This document shows, piece after piece, positions 1-8,423 of a DNA stretch of 64,000 nucleotides. The stretch spans positions 10,230,001 through 10,294,000 of the forward strand of contig CP018627.1 in NCBI GenBank assembly GCA_002021875.1, in the 5' to 3' direction. The position numbers were made by a program, and so were the translations under genes. Below the pieces are notes generated by a model. The model was not told the origin of the DNA, made no database searches, and worked only from the letters and a program-made list of their open reading frames with translations. This DNA comes from Streptomyces hygroscopicus (lineage in GTDB: Bacteria > Actinomycetota > Actinomycetes > Streptomycetales > Streptomycetaceae). Within the stretch, counting starts at the first letter, position 1; the number at the start of each line of letters is the position of its first letter.

Positions 1-1
1 G

Positions 2-262
2 GTCCCGCTGATCGCAAACCGCTTCCATCTGGCGGTCGCCGGAGCGGTCCGCACGGCCTGCCGGAAGGCACGCCAGAGCACGGGAGTGCGGACGGTCGTC
101 CTTACCGGCGGGGTGTTCGCCAACGCCCTCCTGGACGAGATGTGCACCGCCGGGCTGGGCGAGGACGGTTTCACCGTCCTCGGGCACACGGTCGTGCCGC
201 CCGGCGACGGCGGCCTGGCCCTGGGACAGGCGGTCATCGCCGGCCGCGTCGCCGACGACTGA
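2..262 (+). CDS. hypF: HypF carbamoyltransferase, C-terminal end (partial)
   Basis: Only the last 86 codons lie in the window; the gene begins upstream. HypF makes a thiocarboxamide on the C-terminal cysteine of HypE, the precursor of the cyanide ligands of [NiFe]-hydrogenase. The visible part contains the LTGGVFAN motif and the [12 protein letters not shown] ending that are typical of the Kae1/YgjD-like carbamoyltransferase domain of HypF. It is followed 18 bases later by hypC, and then by hypD and hypE, which supports the call. The hydrogenase structural genes themselves are not in view and are presumably upstream. Confidence 0.9.
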   Translation, partial: VPLIANRFHLAVAGAVRTACRKARQSTGVRTVVLTGGVFANALLDEMCTAGLGEDGFTVLGHTVVPPGDGGLALGQAVIAGRVADD

Positions 263-280
263 GGAACCGAGGAGGAGCAC

Positions 281-580
281 ATGTGCCTGGCGGTACCCGG
301 CCGCGTGGTCGGCATCGAGGAACGGGACGGCACGCCGATGGCGCGGGTCGACTTCGGCGGGGTGGTCAAGGACGTCTGCCTCGCCTATCTGCCGGAGATC
401 CAGGTCGGTGAGTACGCGATCGTCCACGTCGGCTTCGCCATCCAGCGGCTCGACGAGGAATCCGCCCTGGCCACCCTCCGGCTCTTCGAGCGGATCGGGG
501 CACTGGACGAAGAGTTCGGCGATGCCTGGGAACGTGCGGCGGCCGAGGTGGAAAGGGCGCCCGAGGAGGAGAACCGGTGA
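281..580 (+). CDS. hypC: HypC/HypG family hydrogenase maturation chaperone
   Basis: A 99-residue protein that starts with MCLAVPG, the hallmark of the HypC family. After removal of Met, the N-terminal cysteine coordinates iron in the HypC-HypD complex that assembles Fe(CN)2CO for [NiFe]-hydrogenase. The start is preceded by a good AGGAGG-type ribosome site within about 10 bases. The length fits the family (about 80-100 residues), with a slightly long acidic tail. The stop overlaps the GTG start of hypD (GTGA), so the two are likely translationally coupled. Confidence 0.93.
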   Translation: MCLAVPGRVVGIEERDGTPMARVDFGGVVKDVCLAYLPEIQVGEYAIVHVGFAIQRLDEESALATLRLFERIGALDEEFGDAWERAAAEVERAPEEENR

Positions 581-1698
581 AATACATCGACGAATTCCAG
601 GATCCTGCCCTGGCCCGACGGCTCCTGGACGACATCGCCCGGACGGTCACCCGGCCCTGGGCGATGATGGAGGTCTGTGGTGGTCAGACCCACTCGATCA
701 TCCGGCACGGCATCGACCAACTGCTGCCCGAGAACATCGAGCTGATCCACGGGCCGGGCTGTCCGGTCTGCGTCACACCGCTGGAAGTGATCGACAAGGC
801 GCTGGAAATCGCCTCGCGCCCGGGCGTGGTCTTCTGCTCGTTCGGCGACATGCTCCGGGTGCCGGGAAGCGACCGCGACCTGTTCTGGATCAAGAGCGAC
901 GGCGGTGACGTCCGTGTCGTCTACTCACCGCTGGACGCGCTGCGGATCGCCCAGCAGACTCCGGGCCGGCAGGTGGTGTTCTTCGGCGTCGGCTTCGAGA
1001 CCACCGCGCCCGCCATCGCCATGGCGGTCCACCAGGCCAAACGGCTCGAGGTCCGAAACTTCAGCCTGCTGGTCTCGCATGTCCGGGTGCCGCCGGCCAT
1101 CGAGGCGGTCATGCGATCACCGGACTGCCGCGTCCAGGCGTTCCTCGCCGCCGGGCACGTATGCAGCGTGATGGGCACCACCGAGTACCCCGACCTCGCC
1201 GACACCTACAAGGTGCCCATTGTGGTGACCGGATTCGAGCCGCTGGACATCCTGGAGGGCATCCGGCGGGCGGCCCGCCAACTCGAGCGAGGAGAACACC
1301 GCGTCGAGAATGCCTACCCACGCGCCGTGCGCCCGCAGGGCAATCCGGTCGCCCTGAGCGTGCTGAGAGAGGTGTTCACCACCACCGACCGCGCCTGGCG
1401 TGGCATCGGCATCATCGCGGGCAGTGGCTGGCGGCTGTCGGACGCCTACCGTGACTACGACGCCGAGCACCGGTTCGATGTCACCTGTCTGGTCACCGAA
1501 GAGCCCGCGGTGTGCCGCAGCGGAGAGGTGCTCCAGGGCCTGATCAAGCCCCACGAGTGCGCGGCCTTCGGCACCACCTGCACTCCGCGCACACCGCTCG
1601 GCGCGACCATGGTCTCCAGCGAGGGCACGTGCGCCGCCTACTACCTGTACCGGCGTCTGGCCACGCCCCGCATGGAGGAGACGGCTTCCGTTGACTGA
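577..1698 (+). CDS. hypD: HypD hydrogenase maturation iron-sulfur protein
   Basis: A 373-residue protein that with HypC forms the scaffold on which the Fe(CN)2CO unit of [NiFe]-hydrogenase is built. Visible family motifs are CGGQTH at residues 34-39, GPGCPVC at 59-65 and [10 protein letters not shown] further on. Several cysteines near the C-terminus match the [4Fe-4S] ligands of the family. The GTG start overlaps the hypC stop by 4 bases and the end overlaps the hypE start by 8 bases, so hypC-D-E behave as one translation unit. Length and motif set are complete, so the protein should be functional. Confidence 0.95.
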   Translation: MKYIDEFQDPALARRLLDDIARTVTRPWAMMEVCGGQTHSIIRHGIDQLLPENIELIHGPGCPVCVTPLEVIDKALEIASRPGVVFCSFGDMLRVPGSDRDLFWIKSDGGDVRVVYSPLDALRIAQQTPGRQVVFFGVGFETTAPAIAMAVHQAKRLEVRNFSLLVSHVRVPPAIEAVMRSPDCRVQAFLAAGHVCSVMGTTEYPDLADTYKVPIVVTGFEPLDILEGIRRAARQLERGEHRVENAYPRAVRPQGNPVALSVLREVFTTTDRAWRGIGIIAGSGWRLSDAYRDYDAEHRFDVTCLVTEEPAVCRSGEVLQGLIKPHECAAFGTTCTPRTPLGATMVSSEGTCAAYYLYRRLATPRMEETASVD

Positions 1699-2752
1699 CA
1701 TCACCGCCGACACCGAAGGCTGGTCCTGCCCGACGCCGCCGCGCGACCACCCGGTGGTGGTGATGGGCCACGGCGGCGGGGGAGCGCTTTCCGCGGAGCT
1801 GACCCGGCACCTCTTCCTCCCGGCCTACGGCAGCGAGGCGCTGCGAGGACTCACCGACTCGGCCGCCGTCACGCTCGGCGGTGCCCGGCTGGCCTTCTCG
1901 ACCGACTCCTACGTCGTCCGCCCGCTGTTCTTCCCCGGCGGCAACATCGGGGATCTGGCGGTCAATGGCACCGTCAACGACCTCGCCATGAGCGGAGCCG
2001 TCCCCGCGTACCTGTCCTGCGCGTTCATTCTGGAGGAGGGCACCAAGCTGAGCACCGTCGGCCGGATCGCCCAGGCGCTGGGCGCGGCCGCCCGAGCTGC
2101 GGACGTCACCGTGGTGACCGGCGACACCAAGGTGGTCGACGCCGGCCACGGCGACGGTGTGTACGTGAACACGGCGGGGATCGGGCTGATCCCCGAGGGC
2201 GTGGACATCCGTCCGCAACGTGCCCGGCCCGGTGACGTCGTGATCGTCAGCGGGCCGATCGGACAGCATGGCATCGCCATCCTCAGCGTCCGCGAAGGGC
2301 TGACGTTCGGCACCGAGGTGGTCAGTGACACCGCGCCTCTGGCCGGACTGGTCCAGGCGATGCTCGCCGTCACCCCCGAGATCCATGTCCTGCGCGACCC
2401 GACGCGCGGCGGCCTGGCCACCGCGCTCAACGAGATCGCGACCGCCTCGGACACCGGAGTCATCCTGGACGAGGGGGCGGTGCCTGTCCCGGAGGCGGTG
2501 GCCACAGCCTGTGCCCTGCTGGGCCTGGACCCTGTGTACATGGCCAACGAGGGCCGCCTGGTGGCCTTCGTGCCCAGGAAACATGCCGACGCGGTACTGG
2601 ACGCGATGCGTGCCCATCCGCTGGGACGTGAGACGGCCGTGATCGGCACGTGTGTGGCCGAGCACCCCGGCATGGTCGTGGCCCGCACCGGACTCGGCGG
2701 GACCCGGATCGTCGATCTGCCGCTGGGCGAGCAACTGCCCCGGATCTGCTGA
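1691..2752 (+). CDS. hypE: HypE carbamoyl dehydratase
   Basis: A 353-residue AIR-synthase-like ATPase. It dehydrates the thiocarboxamide placed by HypF on its C-terminal cysteine to a thiocyanate, the cyanide donor. The chain ends in PRIC, the diagnostic C-terminus that carries the acceptor cysteine. The N-terminal region has the MGHGGGG loop of the family. The chosen start is TTG at 1691, inside the hypD end; a start of this kind in an overlapping gene is normal in actinomycetes. Closing the hypF-C-D-E order, it indicates a hydrogenase operon extending upstream of the window. Confidence 0.94.
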   Translation: MTDITADTEGWSCPTPPRDHPVVVMGHGGGGALSAELTRHLFLPAYGSEALRGLTDSAAVTLGGARLAFSTDSYVVRPLFFPGGNIGDLAVNGTVNDLAMSGAVPAYLSCAFILEEGTKLSTVGRIAQALGAAARAADVTVVTGDTKVVDAGHGDGVYVNTAGIGLIPEGVDIRPQRARPGDVVIVSGPIGQHGIAILSVREGLTFGTEVVSDTAPLAGLVQAMLAVTPEIHVLRDPTRGGLATALNEIATASDTGVILDEGAVPVPEAVATACALLGLDPVYMANEGRLVAFVPRKHADAVLDAMRAHPLGRETAVIGTCVAEHPGMVVARTGLGGTRIVDLPLGEQLPRIC

Positions 2753-2844
2753 ACGGCACGGTCTCCAGGTGGCAGGAAGACAGCGGCGGACCGGACACTG
2801 GAAGTGGAAGAGCCGCCGAGCGCCGTGCGGAGGGAGGAACTCCA

Positions 2845-3510
2845 GTGTCCGAGACCCCGCACATCGTGAGCGATGTGATGACCCGGACGGTGGTCGCCGT
2901 CGGGCGTGACGCGTCGTTCAAGGAACTGGTGCAGACGCTGGGGCAGTGGCGGGTGAGCGCCATGCCGGTGCTGGAGGGTGAGGGGCGTGTCATCGGCGTC
3001 GTCTCCGAGGCGGATCTGCTGCCCAAGGAGGAGTTCCGGGACAGTGACCCGGACCGCTTCGAGCAGCTGCGCCGGCTCCCCGACCTCGCGAAGGCGGGGG
3101 CGGTGACGGCGGAGGAGTTGATGAGCTCCCCGGCGGTGACCGTGCACCCGGACGCCACGTTGGCCGAGGCGGCTCGGATCATGGCCGTCAGAGGGGTCAA
3201 ACGGCTTCCCGTGGTAGACGCCGAGAGCAAGTTGCGGGGAATCGTCAGCCGGGGGGATCTGCTGAAGGTCTTCCTCCGCTCGGACCTGGACATCGAGGAA
3301 GAGGTCCGTCGCACGGTGGTGTCCTACCTGCTCCCTGGCAGCAGTGTCCATGTGCAGGTGCGGGAGGGAGTCGTGACGCTCAGCGGGCAGCTCCGCGATA
3401 CCTCGCTGATCCCCGTGGCCGCTCGCCTTGCTCGGGCCGTGGAAGGTGTCGTGGACGTGGAATGCCACTTCCGGGGCGTCGGACCGGACGGGGCGGAGCG
3501 CACGACCTGA
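2845..3510 (+). CDS. CBS-pair and BON domain protein
   Basis: A 221-residue protein with two CBS motifs (about residues 8-60 and 90-145) and a C-terminal BON domain (about 150-215). CBS pairs bind adenine nucleotides and BON domains are thought to bind membranes or ligands, so a stress or energy sensor is likely; the exact role is unknown. The open frame extends upstream, but the GTG at 2845 is preceded by a strong GGAGGGAGGAAC site and gives the normal N-terminus ending in SDVMTR. It is a paralogue of the protein at 5007-5681. It converges with the nitroreductase gene, leaving 30 bases between stops. Confidence 0.85.
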   Translation: MSETPHIVSDVMTRTVVAVGRDASFKELVQTLGQWRVSAMPVLEGEGRVIGVVSEADLLPKEEFRDSDPDRFEQLRRLPDLAKAGAVTAEELMSSPAVTVHPDATLAEAARIMAVRGVKRLPVVDAESKLRGIVSRGDLLKVFLRSDLDIEEEVRRTVVSYLLPGSSVHVQVREGVVTLSGQLRDTSLIPVAARLARAVEGVVDVECHFRGVGPDGAERTT

Positions 3511-3540
3511 GGGCGATTCCTCCGGGACACGCGACCGGTA

Positions 3541-4773
3541 CTACGGCTCGATGTCCAGCACATCCTGGACCGGCCGCCGAGGGGTCCGCGTACCCGGAGG
3601 GCCGTATCCAAGCCGCAGCACCATCTGCATGTAGGCCATGCCCGCCATCGGGTCGCGCAGTGGCCAGCGCAGGTCGTGCCATTCGAGGGCCTGAGTGACG
3701 AACGAGGCGGCCAGTCCCTCCAGCGTGGCCCGCAGCAGCACCCGCTCCACCGCCTGGCCGGTGCGCAGCCACTCCACGGGGCGGTCGCGTGAGGTGCTCA
3801 GCAACGCCAGGTGAGGGGAGGTCTCGAAATCGGCGGTCGCGCGGCCGGGGATCGGTTTGCCGCCGGCGAAGTCCCGCATGGGGGCTTTGCCGATGCGGCG
3901 GCGGGGCCCGAAGGCGTACTCCGGGACCCCTTCCGTGGCCGGCCGCGTATCGTCCGCCCTGCGGGTGAAGCGGTCCAGGTCCGCGGCGGCGCCCGCATCG
4001 GTGAGGTTGCGGGCCTCACCCTCTCGCGCCAGGTCCAGGACGGACTGCAGATGCCAGCCGGAGGCGAAGGACAGTGAAACGTGCTCCTGGTCCGCTGCGT
4101 CGACCAGGGCGGTCCGCACGGACATGGGGATCTCTGTCTCGGCGAAGGGGTACCGGCTGGTGTGCCGGGTGTCCACGGCGGGGTACAGGGCGGCCGGATC
4201 GTCTTCATCGCCGAGCGGGCCGGTCAGTGTCACGGAGGCCAGCAGCATCGGGTCGCTGGGGTCGGGCAGCACCCGGGTGGTCGCCTGCCAGCCTTCATGG
4301 GCGACCGCGACCCGCAGGTTCATCAGGGCGGCGCCACAGCCGATGTGCAGGGCCCGGAGTACGGGGTCGCTGTGCGGTAGAGCGCCCCGGAGGTCGGCCC
4401 GCAGATGGAAGGCGCGGTTGCGCCGGGAGTACTGGAATCGCCAGGGCTGGGCGTTGTGCATCGACGGGGCGGCCGTGGCGTCCCGTACCAGAGCCATGAC
4501 CACCGCTTCGGAGAGCGAACGCGCACTGCGGTGCGTCGCTGCGGACCCGCGGGGGCCGGTCGCCTCCCGTTGCCCTTCCGGCCTGTGCCCGCTGGGGTGA
4601 ATGTGTGCGTCCGGTCCGGGGAACACAAGGGTGACCTGGTCCGAGTCCGACCACCGCACGTCATAGGGCGGTGTTCCGTCGTCGTGGTGGAGTCCGACGA
4701 TTTCACCATCCCGTTTGGTGGCACCGCTGGTGGGGCTTTCGACAATCAGTTGGTCGCCGACTTGGGCACGCAT
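3541..4773 (-). CDS. DUF1918-nitroreductase (Acg-like) fusion protein
   Basis: A 410-residue protein. Residues 1 to about 60 (MRAQVGD..., PYDVRWSD, FPGPDAHI) form a DUF1918 domain, usually a separate small protein. From about residue 75 it is an FMN-dependent nitroreductase-like protein of the Acg (Rv2032) family, with APSMHNAQPWRF near its start and a long C-terminal half. Such proteins are dormancy-induced in mycobacteria, where they may store or sequester flavin. The ATG at 4773 is chosen because its GAGG sequence is better spaced than that of the ATG at 4779. It diverges from the CBS gene at 5007, and a perfect palindrome lies between them. Confidence 0.8.
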   Translation of the reverse strand: MRAQVGDQLIVESPTSGATKRDGEIVGLHHDDGTPPYDVRWSDSDQVTLVFPGPDAHIHPSGHRPEGQREATGPRGSAATHRSARSLSEAVVMALVRDATAAPSMHNAQPWRFQYSRRNRAFHLRADLRGALPHSDPVLRALHIGCGAALMNLRVAVAHEGWQATTRVLPDPSDPMLLASVTLTGPLGDEDDPAALYPAVDTRHTSRYPFAETEIPMSVRTALVDAADQEHVSLSFASGWHLQSVLDLAREGEARNLTDAGAAADLDRFTRRADDTRPATEGVPEYAFGPRRRIGKAPMRDFAGGKPIPGRATADFETSPHLALLSTSRDRPVEWLRTGQAVERVLLRATLEGLAASFVTQALEWHDLRWPLRDPMAGMAYMQMVLRLGYGPPGTRTPRRPVQDVLDIEP

Positions 4774-4852
4774 CGACATCCCGCCTCTCTGCCTGACTTC
4801 CAATGTGTCACTGCCGGTGAGCGGTGTCCTGGGGGCGGAGAGCCCTCGAGCG

Positions 4853-4870
4853 AGGGGCCGAACGGCCCCT
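4853..4870. promoter_or_regulatory. Candidate DevR/OsdR-type operator palindrome
   Basis: The sequence AGGGGCCGAACGGCCCCT is a perfect 8-2-8 inverted repeat. It lies 80 bases upstream of the nitroreductase start and 136 bases upstream of the CBS protein start. The GGGNC...GNCCC form resembles the response-element class bound by DevR/DosR in mycobacteria and OsdR in Streptomyces. The neighbouring genes (CBS, Usp, nitroreductase, Hyp) are typical members of those regulons. Assignment is by resemblance only. A hairpin in a leader RNA is an alternative. Confidence 0.55.
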
Positions 4871-5006
4871 TTGTGAGCCGTGTGGCCACGAGAAGGAGCC
4901 ATGAGGCTCATTCGGCGGCGGGGACGAGCCGACAGGCTGTATAGCTGGCAAGCTCTATAAGGGAACACCGGCCGACCCACCGCGAGTCTGCGAGAGGAGT
5001 CGGGAC

Positions 5007-5681
5007 ATGCGCCACAGAACGGTCGGAGACCTCATGACACGTCCGGTGGTCCAGGCACCGCGTGACATGCCGTTCAAGGAACTCGTACAACTGCTCACGG
5101 AGCACGATGTCACCGCCGTGCCGGTCGTGGACGGTTCGGCACGTCCGGTCGGCGTCGTGTCCGAGGGTGATCTGCTACGCAAGTCGTCCGGCCAGGCGGA
5201 CCCGTCTGGTCTCCTCCCGGTCCCGCATCTGGAGGCGTGGGAACGGGCGAAGGCGCAGGGCGCGAAGGCGGAGGAGCTGATGTCGGCACCCGCGGTGTGC
5301 GCGCGCCCGGAGTGGACGGTCGTCGAGGCGGCCCGTGTGATGTCGGACGGGAACATCAAGCGGCTTCCCGTGGTGGACGAGACCGACCAACTGCTCGGCA
5401 TCATCAGCCGTGGTGACCTGCTGCGGGTATTCCTGCGCCACGACGACGCGATCCTCCACGAGATCGAAGGGGATCTGCTGCGACGGACCCTGCGACTGGC
5501 TCCCTCGGCCGTGACAGTCGATGTGCGGGAGGGCGAGGTCACACTGGACGGATCGGTCGAGGCCAGGAGTCTGGTCCCGGTCATCGTGCGGCTGTGCCGG
5601 GGCGTGGACGGAGTGGTGTCGGTCACCGAGCACATCGCCTACGGCACCGATGACACCGGCGGCTCCGCCGCTGCCGCGTGA
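5007..5681 (+). CDS. CBS-pair and BON domain protein
   Basis: A 224-residue paralogue of the 2845-3510 protein. It has a CBS pair (first about residues 8-60, second about 90-145, with SDGNIKRLPVVD) followed by a C-terminal BON domain (about 155-215). The ATG at 5007 is preceded by GAGAGGAG with good spacing. It is the first gene of a probable stress operon continuing with two universal stress proteins and PPK2; the gap to the next gene is 36 bases. It probably senses adenylate charge. The ligand and partner cannot be told from sequence. Confidence 0.86.
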   Translation: MRHRTVGDLMTRPVVQAPRDMPFKELVQLLTEHDVTAVPVVDGSARPVGVVSEGDLLRKSSGQADPSGLLPVPHLEAWERAKAQGAKAEELMSAPAVCARPEWTVVEAARVMSDGNIKRLPVVDETDQLLGIISRGDLLRVFLRHDDAILHEIEGDLLRRTLRLAPSAVTVDVREGEVTLDGSVEARSLVPVIVRLCRGVDGVVSVTEHIAYGTDDTGGSAAAA

Positions 5682-5717
5682 AACCCGGCACCCCAGCACC
5701 CGGCAGGAGGCACTGCC

Positions 5718-6572
5718 ATGGAACAAGTGGTCACCGTGGGTCTCGACGGCTCGGCCGAGAGCCTGGCCGCCGCTCGCTGGGCCGCCGACGAGGCGGAGCG
5801 GCGTGAGCTGGCGCTGTGCCTGACGCATGCGTGGATCCTGCTGTGCCCGCCCACGCCCGACAGCCCAGCGGTGGAAGAACAGAACTACTGGGCGAAGCGG
5901 ATCGTGCACGACGCGCACACCGAACTGGCCAGCGGCCATCCGAAGCTGACCATCATCGAGGACCTGGTCGCGGACGAGGCCGAGACGGCCCTGCTCGACG
6001 CGGCGACGCGGTCCCGCATGCTGGTGCTCGGGTCGCGGGGGCTGGACCGGGTGGCGAGCTTCTTCCTGGGTGACATCGGGTTGCACACCATCGCCCGGGC
6101 CGAGCGGCCGGTGGTGCTGATGCGCGCGGGGCGGGAAGCGGACGGACGCCGGCGACGCGTGGTCGTGGGCCTGAGTTTGCACGGTCCGCAGGACAACCTG
6201 CTGGAGTTCGCCTATGTCACCGCCTTCACTCGCGATGTGCCACTGCACGCCGTCCACGGAAGAAGGCCCGACCGGGTCCACACCGCCCGGGGCGGGGAAT
6301 CCGACGTGGCTCAGGACACCGTGGAGCAGGCGCGCCGGGAGCTGGATGAGGTACTGCGCCCCTGGCGGGAGAAGTTCCCCCGGGTGCGGGTCGTCGACGA
6401 GGTCCGGCTGGAGAGCCCGGCCCGGGCCGTCGTACAGGCCGCGACCGACAGCGATCTGCTGATGGTCGGGCGGCGGAAGCACCCACCCGCGCTGGGTCCC
6501 CGCCTGGGGCCCGTGGTGCAGGCGGCGGTGCACCACGCGGACTGTCCGGTCGCCGTCGTCCCCCACGAATGA
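5718..6572 (+). CDS. Universal stress protein, tandem UspA domains
   Basis: A 284-residue protein with two UspA folds. The first begins VTVGLDGSAESLAAARWA. Each domain ends with the nucleotide-binding G-rich loop region followed by a VVLM or VAVV strand (GSRGLDRVASFFLGD in the first, GPRLGPV in the second). Tandem Usp proteins of this size bind ATP and support survival under hypoxia or stationary phase in actinomycetes. A strong AGGAGG precedes the ATG. It lies between the CBS gene and a second Usp gene on the same strand, with short gaps that suggest one operon. Confidence 0.9.
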   Translation: MEQVVTVGLDGSAESLAAARWAADEAERRELALCLTHAWILLCPPTPDSPAVEEQNYWAKRIVHDAHTELASGHPKLTIIEDLVADEAETALLDAATRSRMLVLGSRGLDRVASFFLGDIGLHTIARAERPVVLMRAGREADGRRRRVVVGLSLHGPQDNLLEFAYVTAFTRDVPLHAVHGRRPDRVHTARGGESDVAQDTVEQARRELDEVLRPWREKFPRVRVVDEVRLESPARAVVQAATDSDLLMVGRRKHPPALGPRLGPVVQAAVHHADCPVAVVPHE

Positions 6573-6631
6573 CCGGGACGCGGCATTGGCGGGACGGATG
6601 ACCATCCGCATTCCCGACGACGGAGATCCCC

Positions 6632-7507
6632 ATGGTTCACCCCATCACCGCAGGCTTGGACGGGTCACCCGAAAGCCTGGCCGCCACCGACTGGGCGGCG
6701 CGGGAGGCACAGTGCCGTCGTGCACCGCTGCGGCTGATCCACGCCTGGATGCTGCCGCCGCAGACTGCCCGTACCGCGCAGGCACCCGAGATGCGCAAGC
6801 TCTGGGCGCAGGAGGCCCTGGAGCATGCCAAGGCACGTGTGCTGGCCGCCTACCCGGAGGTGCCGGTCTCCACCGAACTGCTCCCCGAGACGGCCGTCGA
6901 GGCCCTGCTGGCCCAGGGTGCGGCCTCCGAGATGCTGGTGCTCGGCTCACACGGACGCGGCGCCATGGGTGGCTTTCTGCTCGGGTCGGTCGGCCTGCGG
7001 GTACTCGCGCTGTCCACGAACCCCGTTGTGATGGTGCGAAGGGATGACGGGAAGCGAACCGGGTCTCACACCGGCGATGTCGTCGTAGGCATCCAGGATC
7101 CACCGGAGTCTGCCGCGCCGATCGAGTTCGCCTTCGCCTCCGCCGCGGCGCACGGAGTGGGGGTGCGGGCGGTACGGGCTCGGGCGCCGGCGCCCCTGTT
7201 CGCCTACAGCCTGCCGTCACGGCCGCCTCACGACGAGACGCGGAGCCCCGAGCCCGGCGAACGGGATCGGGGACGGTTGGCAGAAGCCGTCGAGCTGTGG
7301 CGGGAGAAGTATCCGGACGTCCCGGTCACCGAGCGGGTCGAGCACGGCCACGCGGCGGAGGTCCTGCTGGGAGCTGCGTCGCAGGCCGGGCTGATGGTGG
7401 TCGGCCGCCCCATCAACCGGCCCACCGTGGGCCCACGCCTCGGCCATGTCGCTCACGCACTCCTCCACCACGCCGCGTGCCCCGTCGCTGTCGTGCCTCA
7501 CCCATGA
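6632..7507 (+). CDS. Universal stress protein, tandem UspA domains
   Basis: A 291-residue tandem UspA protein, paralogous to its upstream neighbour. The N-terminus has TAGLDGSPESLAATDWAARE. The first domain carries the GSHGRGAMGGFLLGS loop, close to the canonical G-2X-G-9X-G(S/T) ATP-binding motif, and the second ends GPRLGHVAHALLHHAACPVAVV. The ATG at 6632 follows the upstream gene by 59 bases. It is followed by the PPK2 gene after 34 bases, so stress-protein and polyphosphate functions are likely co-expressed. Confidence 0.9.
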   Translation: MVHPITAGLDGSPESLAATDWAAREAQCRRAPLRLIHAWMLPPQTARTAQAPEMRKLWAQEALEHAKARVLAAYPEVPVSTELLPETAVEALLAQGAASEMLVLGSHGRGAMGGFLLGSVGLRVLALSTNPVVMVRRDDGKRTGSHTGDVVVGIQDPPESAAPIEFAFASAAAHGVGVRAVRARAPAPLFAYSLPSRPPHDETRSPEPGERDRGRLAEAVELWREKYPDVPVTERVEHGHAAEVLLGAASQAGLMVVGRPINRPTVGPRLGHVAHALLHHAACPVAVVPHP

Positions 7508-7541
7508 CTTCACTGCTCAGCCGGTCCGGAAGGGAGCACCG

Positions 7542-8423
7542 ATGGCACGCCGCTCACCGCAGGACGAAGACGGACCAGGACGGCTGCCGCGTGCCCGGTA
7601 CGAGAAGGAACTGCGCCGTCTGCAGATCGAACTGGTGAAGCTCCAGGAGTGGGTGCAGGCCGAGGGACAGCGCGTCGTGGTGGTCTTCGAGGGACGGGAC
7701 GCGGCTGGGAAGGGCGGCGCGATCAAACGGGTCACCGCACGCCTCAACCCGCGCGTCGTACGCACCGTGGCCCTGCCCGTGCCCACGGACCGCGAACGCA
7801 CCCAGTGGTACTTCCAGCGCTATGCCGAGCAGTTTCCCGCCGCGGGGGAGATCGTGCTCTTCGATCGCAGCTGGTACAACCGGGCCGGCGTCGAGCGCGT
7901 CATGGGCTTTTGCACCGAGGAGGAGCACCAGCGCTTCCTCCGCCAGTGCCCGGTCTTCGAGCGGATGCTGGTCGAGGACGGGATCCTGCTGCGCAAGTAC
8001 TGGTTCTCCGTGAGCGACGCCGAGCAGGAACAGCGGTTCCACCAGCGGCTGAGCGATCCCACGCGGCGCTGGAAGATCTCCGCGATGGACCTGGAATCCG
8101 TCACTCGCTGGGAGGCGTACTCGCAGGCCAAGGACGAGATGTTCGCGTGCACCGACATCCCCGAGGCCCCGTGGTACGTCGTCGACAGCGACGACAAGCG
8201 CGCCGCCCGGATCAACATGATCGCCCACCTGCTGTCCACCGTGCCGTACGGCGACGTGAGGCTCCCGGAATTGCGCCTGCCGTCCCGCCCCGCGTCCACC
8301 GGCTACCGGCGGCCGCCCAAGGACCTGCAGACCTTCGTGCCCGACCACGCGGCCTCACTCCTGGCGCCGGGCCATGGACCGGCCCCCGACACGGACACCG
8401 CCGACGCAAGGGGACACGGATGA
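7542..8423 (+). CDS. ppk2: Polyphosphate kinase 2 (PPK2 family)
   Basis: A 293-residue PPK2 enzyme that moves phosphate between polyphosphate and nucleoside di- or monophosphates. Walker A is GRDAAGKGG at residues 51-59 and the Walker B/lid region is DRSWYNR at 108-114; both are diagnostic. The C-terminal tail after about residue 260 is low-complexity. The frame is open further upstream into the Usp gene, but the ATG at 7542 has GGAAGGGAG in front and matches the usual N-terminus. With Usp and CBS neighbours it fits an energy-stress operon. Its stop overlaps the ATG of the decayed gene that follows (ATGA). Confidence 0.92.
   Translation: MARRSPQDEDGPGRLPRARYEKELRRLQIELVKLQEWVQAEGQRVVVVFEGRDAAGKGGAIKRVTARLNPRVVRTVALPVPTDRERTQWYFQRYAEQFPAAGEIVLFDRSWYNRAGVERVMGFCTEEEHQRFLRQCPVFERMLVEDGILLRKYWFSVSDAEQEQRFHQRLSDPTRRWKISAMDLESVTRWEAYSQAKDEMFACTDIPEAPWYVVDSDDKRAARINMIAHLLSTVPYGDVRLPELRLPSRPASTGYRRPPKDLQTFVPDHAASLLAPGHGPAPDTDTADARGHG

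Noticed and set aside
1909..3468. 519-codon open frame on the minus strand over hypE and the CBS gene
   Set aside because: It lies antisense to two genes with clear family motifs. Its translation is Arg/Ser/Thr-rich without domains, as expected from high-GC antisense frames.
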